From Eleginops maclovinus (taxonomy: Eukaryota; Chordata; Actinopteri; Perciformes; Eleginopidae): DNA of 64,000 bases. A model generated the notes under the pieces. It worked only from the letters and a program-made list of their open reading frames with translations. It did no database searches and was not told the DNA's origin. Positions 55,601 to 64,000 of the stretch are shown piece by piece. Each line of letters starts with the position of its first letter. Position 1 is the first letter of the stretch. The translations under genes and the position numbers were made by a program. The DNA lies in the NCBI RefSeq assembly GCF_036324505.1, contig NC_086368.1, forward strand, positions 7,399,016 through 7,463,015. The letters are read 5' to 3'.

Positions 55601-57555
55601 ATGTTATGTATCCGGTTTCAGTTGTCACATCAAGCTTAATATCATAAACATAGAGTCACACATCATTTAAGAATGAATTCATCACTGAATAAAATAAACG
55701 CTTAAAACGTCCTCATGAATACTACAGGACATTAAAAAATAAAAATGGTCATCGCATAGCAAAATGTCTTTTAATGTGTACATTAGAGGCAAAAGTTAGA
55801 TAAAATAGCACAAGATAAAAAATGAATTCACTTATGTTTGTTACATTATGTGGAAGAAATAATACAGGACATTTTTAAGAACATTACAAAAGAAGAAAAT
55901 AGGGCCAATAATGTTAAGATCCATGAGAAACTACAAAAATATAAATAAAGAGAATACAGTGAAGTACTATAAGGACAAAATGTTCCAGAAACAAGATATT
56001 ATAGGAGTTTTATGAGAGAAACTCTTCTCCGTTTGATCCAAGGTAATTCTCTATCCTATACACTGTAAGAATATTATTACTTGATTACAGAGATTAAATG
56101 AAAAAAAAAACAACATTTAATAAATCAGAATATTTATGAAATACTATAAGAATATGATTAATGTACAATACAGTAAAGTGAGTATAAACAGTACAAGGTA
56201 GGCAAACTATATGTTCCAGCATTTAAGCGGTGCAACACTAGTCTATCGAAATAATCACCTACTAATTCTATAAATAATAAACTGTAAAACTGACTTCTAA
56301 TGAAAAAAATAGCAATTTTTGGACATACAAATAAGGTTTGGGCCAAAAAAAATCAAGACGTGGGCTTGAGAAACTGGTATGGATGCATTTTTGTTGTTAT
56401 TTTCTGACAAGACCAAACAATTATTAGATTAAGATCATATTAGATTTACAAAATATTAATTGGTATTGTAAGAGTATCACTTTGCTGACAATAGAGTAGT
56501 TTTGTAGATCTGTTGTTGTAGTTTTGTAGCACAGAAGATATATTCTACAAATCTCCATAAAAAAGGTATTCAGTAAAACTGCTCTTTTTTTTGCTGAATT
56601 ACTTCCAGACGATCAATAGTTTGTTCTTATCTTAAGTGTTTCCATAGGAAAAAGTTAAATAAAACACTGATAGTGTGCAATAAAATCAGCACAACAAACA
56701 GAAAGTATCTCAGGAAACTGAGGATGTTATACTGAGGAGTATTCCAACAGTATAACAGGCTGCAAGATGAATATTTTAGGGAAAATGTAAGATCACAATA
56801 AACATGTATAAATCCCTGTACAGAAATAAGGAGTGGTATATCAGCAACACGAAAAGAGTTAAACACAGTATAAATAAATACAAATAAGAATAGGTGAAAC
56901 ACGGACATTAGCAGATGTAATAAAACGGAGTGAGTCTAATACAACAAGTAGCAGAAAACGGTTAGAGAAAATAATAGTTAACTTTATCCTCAATGAATAA
57001 CTACCATCTACTAGAGGAATATTACAGGTGCAACTTTAAAAAGTTGAACATTATTTTCCTTTCATTACAGATTTTCAATATAACCAAATCTATCGATTGA
57101 CAAAACGTAAACACCAACATAAGAACTACAGGAGTGAAGTATGAGCTCAAAGTTAAAACAGACTGCGTACGCGTCACAAACTGTAACCCGGGTTATAACG
57201 GTTAACCGTAAGAGACCATAATTAAGTCTGCCTACAAGGAGAGAAGGCTACCAGCTAACGACATTACTAAAAGTTCACCACAGACCCACTGTAGGAATAC
57301 TATGCAAGCATGACAAAAGTATCAAAGGAAGTCGTTAAGAGACAGAAAGTCTGAAGACAGTTTGTCCCCTCTCGACCTCCCCTCCTCCTTCCCGACTCTC
57401 TCTTTTCTTATCCGAGACACACTCGTTTCGTTCACACACAGAATGCATCAAACACGAGTGAAGCAGCCTGGGAACAGCCCGCAGCCACAGCAGCTGAATC
57501 GGCTTGAAGTTTGCTGAAAACTTTCCAGACGAAGTTACACACCAGGAACGCTGCA

Positions 57556-57717
<162 letters not shown>

Positions 57718-57795
57718 GGCTGTACCGGGATAAGACACAGGAATAAGCAGCCGGTGGCACAAAGCTCCAGTAAGAACAAACCGAAGAGGACTCAC

Positions 57796-57970
57796 ATGAA
57801 GCAGAAGCGGCCCGGATGGTGTTTTTTCTTCTCTTTGTGAAGCTGCACAGTTGAGGGCATAATGATTCAGAAGCCCCGCCCACCAAAGGGGAGGAGAGGG
57901 GGAGAAAAGTCAGAGGGAAGGGGATTTTCTGGCGGGTTGGTCGATGCGGGGCGCTGGTGCGCCGCCCCCT
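57796..57970 (-). promoter_or_regulatory. Candidate st3gal1 promoter and non-coding first exon
   Basis: GC-rich island in otherwise AT-rich DNA, with a GCCCCGCCC box (57873-57881, Sp1/KLF type), CACC and GGGGAGG motifs and several CpG. On the minus strand a strong donor (CAT followed by GTGAGT, 57790-57795) follows, so a first non-coding exon ending at 57796 is plausible. The link to st3gal1 is inferred from strand and position only. Confidence 0.4.
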
Positions 57971-58710
57971 CTCATAATATCTCGAGTTTTGTCTACTTAA
58001 ACATGATGGGCATAAATTATTCTAAATAAAACATTATGAAATAAACTTGTTTGCTTGTACTATGCACCTGCATGGTAGTCTGCATTCTGTAAAAAATGGT
58101 TGCACATTTGGGGTATTTCTGTGTGATTACATTGTTTCCTGGTTGAGGGACGCCGGCCAAATCAGTGAATGGAAGTCGTTCAACTGTTGGTAAGCAGGTG
58201 ACCAAAAGCTGCTAGCAGATTGGCAGCTTCATGCTTTTCCACGGGACGCAGCTCTCTGCACCCCGGACCCTTCCACTTTTATTGGCAGCCAATTAGTAGT
58301 GCTTTCATGATCTTGGACCTCATGTGATTGGACCATGACCCTGTCTCATATGTTTACACCCGCCATTAGTTTTCTGGATCATACCGTTAAAACTCTTGAA
58401 AATATGAAAACACATCAAAACCAAAAGCTGGGGTTCATCACAAATTACACAGCACATAATAAATTACGGCAGTAATCACATTTCATACTTCTGTGGTTTC
58501 AGGTTCTAGTATTTATATATACTGTATATTTCAAGTTTGTGTAGGGTTCGCTTTCAAATGCTTTGACTCATGGATTCTTTCTTTCATGAAATTAGGGGCC
58601 AAGTGTGTATTCCGTTTGCCTATCCCCCTCATTTCCCTACCCTGTTAGAGAACTATGGCATTCTTGAGGCATAAGAACGTAATAGGACTTTTCTATACGT
58701 CAATTTACAA

Positions 58711-58738
58711 TGACGTCACAACAATGACGTTCTTCCGG
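58711..58738. promoter_or_regulatory. Cluster of CRE, half-CRE and ETS-type motifs
   Basis: TGACGTCA (58711-58718), TGACGT (58725-58730) and CTTCCGG (58732-58738) lie within 28 bp, followed by CpG-containing sequence and ATG codons at about 58783. This could be a small promoter or the terminus of a mobile element; no matching gene body was found. Confidence 0.35.
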
Positions 58739-58839
58739 GTTGCAAAAGCCGACGAGTTGTCCGATGGCACCATAGTAAACAAATGAAGATGCTACGTGAG
58801 GTAAATTGCTTGGAAGTGAGACCCACCAAAACAAGATTC

Positions 58840-58925
58840 AAGATTCAAGAAGCTTTATTAATCCCGAGGGAAATTGAGGTGCAACAGTTCAATACAAAGA
58901 AGGAAGGAGAAATATACACTAAATA
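58840..58925. repeat. Retroposon tail (LINE/SINE 3'-end type)
   Basis: AAGATTCAAGATTCAAGAAGC followed by TTTATTAATCCCGAGGGAAATTG is a widespread fish retroposon 3'-end motif. A similar fragment (GGGATTAATAAAGT followed by short ATCTT repeats) occurs at about 15557-15595 in the ferlin gene. Confidence 0.55.
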
Positions 58926-59403
58926 TAACTAAATATACACCAAATATAACTAGATATAAACTAGAATAAATACAATAGGCCTGCTTACAACTCCAACAGT
59001 ATATTACAAATTACAGCCTAATAATAACAGCTTTATGTGACCTTCTCTATATCGCTCGTTCACACATTAAATCAACAATACAAATACAACTACGGATTCT
59101 ACAAGCATTTCGTTCACATGCGATTTAAACGGTAAATGCTGATAGATTTTACACATCATATGAAACATAGACTACATTTATTACTGAGTTTATGTCCGAG
59201 CGAACAGAGAGATACGCAAAATGCACCGCATTTAGTACGACACAAACTTCTGCTGTGTATTTTCAAAAATAAAATACAGTAAAACTATGGTTGCAGGCCC
59301 AAGTTTAACAAGAATTTAACAATTAACACAAGGTAATTATGTACACTTACATTTACAAATAGCATTGTTTACTCACTCATACACTGGGTGTCTCTGTTGC
59401 TAC

Positions 59404-59676
59404 CTAATGGGAGGAATGGTGCTGCTTGTGCTGAGACATCAGTGAAACAATGTCTGGATCCAAACTGGAGAGTTTTAGTCTCATATCACAGTCCACATTG
59501 ATCCTGTTACGCTGCTTTGTTTTCAGACCAACAAGTGTAGAAAAACCAACTTCACAGTTGTAGGTGGTTGGAAACGGCATCAACAGTTTCAGAGCAGCGT
59601 CAGCCAGCTCTGGGTGCTCAGGCTGGACGTGGACCCAAAAGTCCGTCAAGCTTTTCTCTCTGAAAGTCGTCCTCAG
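59404..59676 (-). pseudogene. hAT transposase C-terminal dimerisation domain (ZBED5/SCAND3 type)
   Basis: The minus strand encodes SLTDFWVHVQPEHPELA, LMPFPTTYNCEVGFS and KTKQRNRI: the conserved hAT C-terminal dimerisation region, ending at a stop at 59404. Its upstream continuation (VDSLVDIASDGTLRT) lies at 61462-61500, on the other side of a second transposon. The remaining N-terminal and catalytic parts are absent. Confidence 0.75.
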
Positions 59677-61453
59677 TAGGGATGTCCCGATCTCATTTTT
59701 TAGCTTCCGATCCGATTCCGATATTTTCATGTAGGTTCCGATCCGATCCCGATATTTCCCGATACCGGTTTTCCGATACCGATTTCCGATATCACTTTTT
59801 GTGTTGGCAAACAGCATTTAATTTCGTATACATTAAGAAATAGACAGGCATCCAAGCTGTGCTCAATAGCTTTTATTCTCTCACTATCACAAATAAGAGC
59901 ATTTTTTTTGCAATAATAAAAAAAAAAATCTGATCTTTCAGTTCCCTTTATTCTGTTAAAATAGGACATTGGTTGTTGTACAAACCTCGGGAAATTTCCA
60001 TAACATTTGTGAGTAATTTATACACTTTGGTCCACCATCTGCATAATAGCCTACCTCCAAACCATTATGATCTGATGAGGCTTTTGAGATTTTAACATCT
60101 CAAAAGTTGCACTGAATATTTTTCCTGCTGATAGGTAGCCTCTCAAAACTAGCTGTTTTGTCATTAATATGGTAGGCTACTTCCAAGTCTAACAAACGTA
60201 TTGAAAGCCTGTAGTCTTAGATAAGACATAAGACAGAATATTAATGTTTCGTTTTAATTCTTTGCTGTCGCAATAACAACTAGTGCTAGTGGCTAAGCTG
60301 ACGTGAGTTAGCTGACAACAAGCTAGGCTAACTTTTCTGCTAGCCTGTTGACGTGGTTGCCGTCTAAAAGACACGTTATCTAGACATAATTTTAAATAAA
60401 TCCAGGGCACACGTAATTATAATTGGGAATAGGCAACATTTAATATACATTTAGTAGATCATGTCAAAATCATCAAATGGAAGTTTACCCCATGACCATT
60501 CATTAAAAGATGCTGTTGACGGAATTAGCATGAACTTTACTGACTGAATGCGTAGCTAAACATCAGTGGTCAATAACAAGAAGGCTTACCTTCTTCATGT
60601 TGGCGGCGTTGTCCCTCATAACAACATGCACCTTGTCATTATCGATGTCCCACTTGGCGAGCATCTCTTCTATAGCATTCCGGATATGCGTTGAAGTGTG
60701 AGAGCCACGCAGCTCACTTGCATGTAGCACTAGTTGTGCAAAGCAAAACTGGAGTCTATCCAGTTAGACTGAGGAGCGACATCGGGGCTACATCTGAACT
60801 CCACAGGTCTGTGGTGAGGGCGATTGAGGTAGCCTCCTTTAGGTGCGGCTGCACTTGTTCACGCACCTTGGTGTGCAGGGCTGAGATGCCTTTTTCAGCA
60901 ATGTAATGGCGGGATGGCGTCCCATAGCGCGGCTCCAAATAATTTATTAGACGACAAAAACCGGAGTTTTCCACAAGTGAAATTGGCTGGTCGTCCTCTG
61001 CTATGCACTCCACAATCAGCTCAGTAATCTTGCGAAATCTCTCGGAGTCTCGAGGAAGTAAATCCTTTCGTTTCAAGCTGTCCCGCAGTGTTTGTTGATG
61101 GAGTCCATCAGTCGCAGAAGCTGTTGCTTTACAGTAGGCGGCGTGTTCGTCGGGGTGGTGCTTTTTAAGATGTTTAATTAGGTTTGTGGTGTTGTAGGAG
61201 ACCCTGTTAGCACCACCTCGTGATACTTCCACACCACAGACTTTGCATGTCGCAGTCGCCGACTCACTTGTAGTTATTTTAAAATGATGCCAAACTGCAG
61301 ACATTTTAACTAGCTAACGATGTGTATGTGCATGGAATCATGGGAAATATTAAATATGGATCGGCCATGAAATTTAATTGGATCTGCCGATCCCGATCCA
61401 CCTTAAAACCCAGTATCGGGGGCCGATCCGATCCGGGGATCGGGACATCCCTA
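59677..61453 (-). mobile_element. BED-type hAT transposon inserted in an older hAT copy
   Basis: Perfect 16-bp termini TAGGGATGTCCCGATC (59677-59692) and their complement (61438-61453), flanked by a perfect 8-bp duplication GTCCTCAG (59669-59676 and 61454-61461). The termini are followed by repeated CCGATCCGAT-type sub-terminal motifs. It encodes the N-terminal half of a transposase on the minus strand; internal parts are deleted. It is 1777 bp, against about 3-4 kb for full hAT elements. Confidence 0.92.
60756..61304 (-). pseudogene. BED-finger hAT transposase, N-terminal 182 codons
   Basis: A BED zinc finger occupies about residues 1-50 (VWHHF, CKVCG, then HLKKHHP), followed by the hAT helical region and the first catalytic block (TTDLWSS), where the frame ends shortly after. 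A further coding fragment (DKVHVVMRDNAANM) lies at about 60598-60640 on the same strand, so the central part is interrupted rather than absent. No complete RNase-H-like fold remains, so the copy is not active by itself. It resembles ZBED1/ZBED4-type proteins. Confidence 0.8.
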
Positions 61454-61461
61454 GTCCTCAG

Positions 61462-61500
61462 TGTCCCATCAGATGCGATGTCCACAAGGCTGTCAACCTG
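61462..61500 (-). pseudogene. Upstream piece of the interrupted outer hAT transposase
   Basis: Encodes VDSLVDIASDGTLRT, which reads on to the segment at 59676 when the inserted element and one target duplication are ignored. Beyond about 61500 the sequence changes to a YqaJ-like reading on the other strand, which marks an older junction. Confidence 0.55.
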
Positions 61501-61504
61501 TCTT

Positions 61505-62186
61505 GATGGGAGCATCCCTGCCGTAAAATGGGGTACTGAGCACGAAGACACTGCAAGAGATGAGTTTTATCGGCACATGACAACAGTACACACAACCTTT
61601 GTTTTGAAACGCACAGGCCACGTCATCTACCAGATTTACCCATTACCCACCTTATGGCATCTCAACATGTGACTGTCATGGAGATGCAGTTCTGGAAATT
61701 TAATGTCCATTCAAGTACAAGGACTGTTGCTCTATTGAGATCCTACAAATCCAAGATCCAACTTTTTGCTTAGATACCCATGGTAATCTGAATAAGACAC
61801 ACCAGTATTATGATCAGGTACAAACACAAATGCTAGTGACCAACTGTACCCAGTGCAACTTCATTATTTCGACAGAGCCTGGCCTTGTCATCGTCAATGT
61901 CTCAAGAGATGAAGATCATTTCAATAATTTGTTACCCCAAACTAAAGTTTAATCCCAGAACTCCTTAAGAAAATGGAAACAAGTCAGGGTGATGATGCTG
62001 TCATTTGCACTTGCAGCAGACCCAAGTTTGGAAGGACCATAATCTGCTCTAATGAAAACTGCAGTGGGAAAATGCACCACTACAGTTGTGTAGGCATCAA
62101 AAGAAAGACAAAACAGTGGCTATGTGGCAAACCAAGGTCTAAATGGGCAAGTCCGTGTCAGAGCTTCATCAAAAATAAAAGAAGTT
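61505..62186 (+). pseudogene. Transposon-borne YqaJ-like nuclease with C-terminal zinc finger, broken
   Basis: YqaJ-type proteins are lambda-exonuclease-like PD-(D/E)XK nucleases and are carried by ISL2EU-type transposons in fish. Seen on the plus strand: PAVKWGTEHEDTARDEF (about 61510-61560), a shifted frame, then GDAVLEI directly followed by TAA where the catalytic lysine of the ExK motif is expected (about 61705), then HQYYDQVQTQMLVTNC and a SRDEDHFNNLLP-type end. A Cys-His cluster follows (CTCSRP, CSNENCSGKMHHYSCVG), PHD-finger-like. The SPDG-type acidic segment is also damaged. The gene start is absent, probably cut by the hAT insertion at its left. Confidence 0.65.
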
Positions 62187-62556
62187 GATTTTCTTTGGAG
62201 ATAACACTTCTTTCTGAAATAAGCGGTGCAATTAAGTTTAAAATCCAATGAAATGCAGCAAAAGATGGCAGTCCAAAATAAAATGAAAATAATTTCTGTT
62301 TGTGCTTAATTTGACTAGCTGCATCATTCTCTGAGACAATGACCTTTTCTGAAGAGATGGACAATTTTGACGGCTTGTCTTTGTAAGAGTCTCTCTTTAA
62401 ACGCAACCTATGTACCTCTTGCTGTAGCATTTCACACGGATGACATTGTCCCTCATAATCTTGGTTGTCCCCTTCTTCTTCCTGGTTGTCCTCTATGTCA
62501 GGAGCAACAGTCTCTGGTCGTGGTGCAGCTGCAGAATAAAGCAGTCTCCTTCCCAC
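62158..62556 (-). pseudogene. THAP-type transposase middle fragment (ISL2EU-like)
   Basis: After an acidic stretch and a helical segment (EVHRLRLKRDSY), the minus strand encodes FGLPSFAAFHWILNLIAPLI and ENQLLLFLMKL. This is the conserved block preceding the DDE domain in THAP-associated transposases. It ends at a stop right after, so the catalytic part is missing. It is convergent with, and overlaps by about 29 nt, the end of the YqaJ-like gene, the same layout as in the compact element at 19872-20900. Confidence 0.55.
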
Positions 62557-62599
62557 TGCTCGATGGTACCGACCCTATTTATCTGCTGCTCTCTTAGCA

Positions 62600-63900
62600 G
62601 ATGCGGTTGGATTGGCTAACTCCGTCCCAGGTGTTGTGAAGGAGCAAAGTCAGGGTGGTCGGGGTCAGGGTTCGGACGACCAGCATTGTATTTTTTTTAC
62701 AACATTTTTACTGCTTCAATTTTGGACACCGGAGAGTTCAAGTTAGGCCTAACAAAGCAAGCTTTACAATGAACGCTGCTGTTAGCTTGGGCCTAGACAT
62801 TAATTGTAGAAAATGTCCCCTCTATAAATAATGTAAACTACAACATTTTATTTTAATGGAGTAGGGCAGTTCACGTTTGATCCTTTAAAAACTGCACAGA
62901 ACACAGTAGCTTCAGCAGAACAGCAGACTTAGGACGCAATGGGGAGCTGGTGTTCAGTGAAAGCTTGCAGTCTTTTTTTTAGTGTAAACAAACACTTGAC
63001 GAAACGTTAGTGTAGCTTTCCAATAAATGAAGCCTTAGCTTGACGCTCGTAACAATTTCCCTCGTCGTAATCCACATCAAAAAATCCACAGGACAACTCG
63101 GTAAATTCAACCGTTTACTTCAATTCAAGATGAAATAAGCACAGAAAATAATGTCTTTTTACAAAGTTATAGTTTATCCAAAGATCGAGAGAGAGTGAGA
63201 GAGGTCAAAAAACTGTGTGGCTCTACTCTTGCATTTCCTGACTGACCCCAGATTAACCCCGAAAACTCCTCCCATGAGTGTATCAAAAAAAAAAAAATTA
63301 AAAGGCACAGTTACCAAGATGCCACAATCAAAGTACCCATTTCCAAATGAAGAGCTCTTTTCCAAAACGCTATATATCCATTGTGATTGTTTTGAGATAA
63401 AGGACAATTATTTACCCAGACCTACATATTTTGGAAGTATTTAATTTATATAGTTAAGAATAATTTTTGGGTCAGTCTGAACACCATCAGCAATAATTGA
63501 CAAATCAAACTAGAATGTTAATGATTATACATCCAAAGTTTATTATATTTCTTTTCAAAACGCTATATATCCACTCTCCACTACATATCCACCATGTGTT
63601 CTTTGCTCAAAATGTTATAAAGCCATTCATTTTTTTCAGTCTGTTTTTAAAACAAGATAATATACAATATCATGAGCTCACAGTGTACAGTGTGTAATAA
63701 AATCAAGTTTTGTAATGAATGAAGTAATGAAAATTAATTTATGTTTAAATCTAACGTTTTAAGATTATCCACCAGAGAAACAGTACAAAAATAACACAAA
63801 TGGTCAATTAGTGCAATCTTCAGTGCAAAACATTGAACGTGCCATCTTAAATAGTATAACAAGTAATCAAATCATATTAACATTGATAATAGTGGGAATT
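62600..63900. other. Right-end intergenic DNA
   Basis: No gene supported. Two copies of a short CAAAACGCTATATATCCA motif occur near 63365 and 63556. A possible end of the YqaJ/THAP element may lie near 62580-63100 but no terminal repeat was identified. Confidence 0.35.
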
Positions 63901-63904
63901 CGTC

Positions 63905-64000
63905 CTCCACCAGAGTAGCGCATTTTCTTAGTTCGTTGGCGTTCATGACTGTCTATGTTTAAACGCCGTCGTCTTCCACCAGGTGTGGGCTTAACGGCTA
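63905..64000 (-). pseudogene. Open frame running off the right edge, unknown
   Basis: The minus strand is open from the window edge to about 63897, encoding a basic stretch (GGRRRRLNID, then KKMRYSGGGRIP). The RYSGGG motif looks familiar from fish transposon-associated proteins, but I cannot name the family, and only about 30 codons are visible. Confidence 0.25.

Overview
The window is vertebrate, almost certainly teleost fish, genomic DNA. It holds spliced genes with GT-AG introns, many long CA/TG microsatellites, and a typical fish mix of Tc1, hAT, Kolobok-like (TTAA), ISL2EU-like (YqaJ/THAP) and BEL/Pao mobile elements. The species cannot be named from the sequence.

Three protein-coding genes can be assembled exon by exon. 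(1) 348-16748 (+) is the 3' part of a type-II ferlin, best fit fer1l6: 28 exons, 1270 codons plus stop, with the N-terminal exons lying before the window. (2) 19133-34968 (+) is a complete BAR-PH-ArfGAP-ankyrin-SH3 protein, best fit asap1: 28 coding exons giving 1014 residues. (3) 39090-48910 (-) is a complete alpha-2,3-sialyltransferase of the ST3GAL1/2 group: 8 coding exons giving 356 residues, with a probable non-coding first exon and GC-rich promoter near 57.8-57.97 kb. All three joins stay in frame across every intron. The human counterparts FER1L6, ASAP1 and ST3GAL1 all lie on 8q24, so the window looks like a compressed version of that neighbourhood. The products (membrane calcium sensor or fusion protein, Arf GTPase regulator, Golgi glycosyltransferase) do not form one pathway; they are linked by ancestry.

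Mobile elements fill the introns and the right end. fer1l6 introns carry a Tc1 end (1-298), a hAT remnant (2925-4188) whose terminus now lies 12 nt before an exon, and a TTAA-flanked element (7464-8115) keeping one spliced exon. asap1 intron 1 carries a 1.03-kb element (19872-20900) with about 67-bp terminal inverted repeats, a THAP-domain ORF and the first exon of a second gene. st3gal1 intron 3 carries a 3.4-kb BEL/Pao retrotransposon with ATTAG target duplications, lacking reverse transcriptase. From 59.4 to 62.6 kb there is a nested cluster: a ZBED-type hAT inserted with a perfect 8-bp duplication into another hAT remnant, next to a decayed YqaJ-nuclease/THAP-transposase pair.

The least expected signals are: a transposon end that appears to supply branch point and pyrimidine tract for a ferlin exon; long complementary TG and AC tracts on both sides of asap1 exons; two YqaJ/THAP-type elements in one window; a perfect 24-bp hairpin consistent with a template-switch event; and a CAG/CTG-bearing minisatellite in the sialyltransferase gene.
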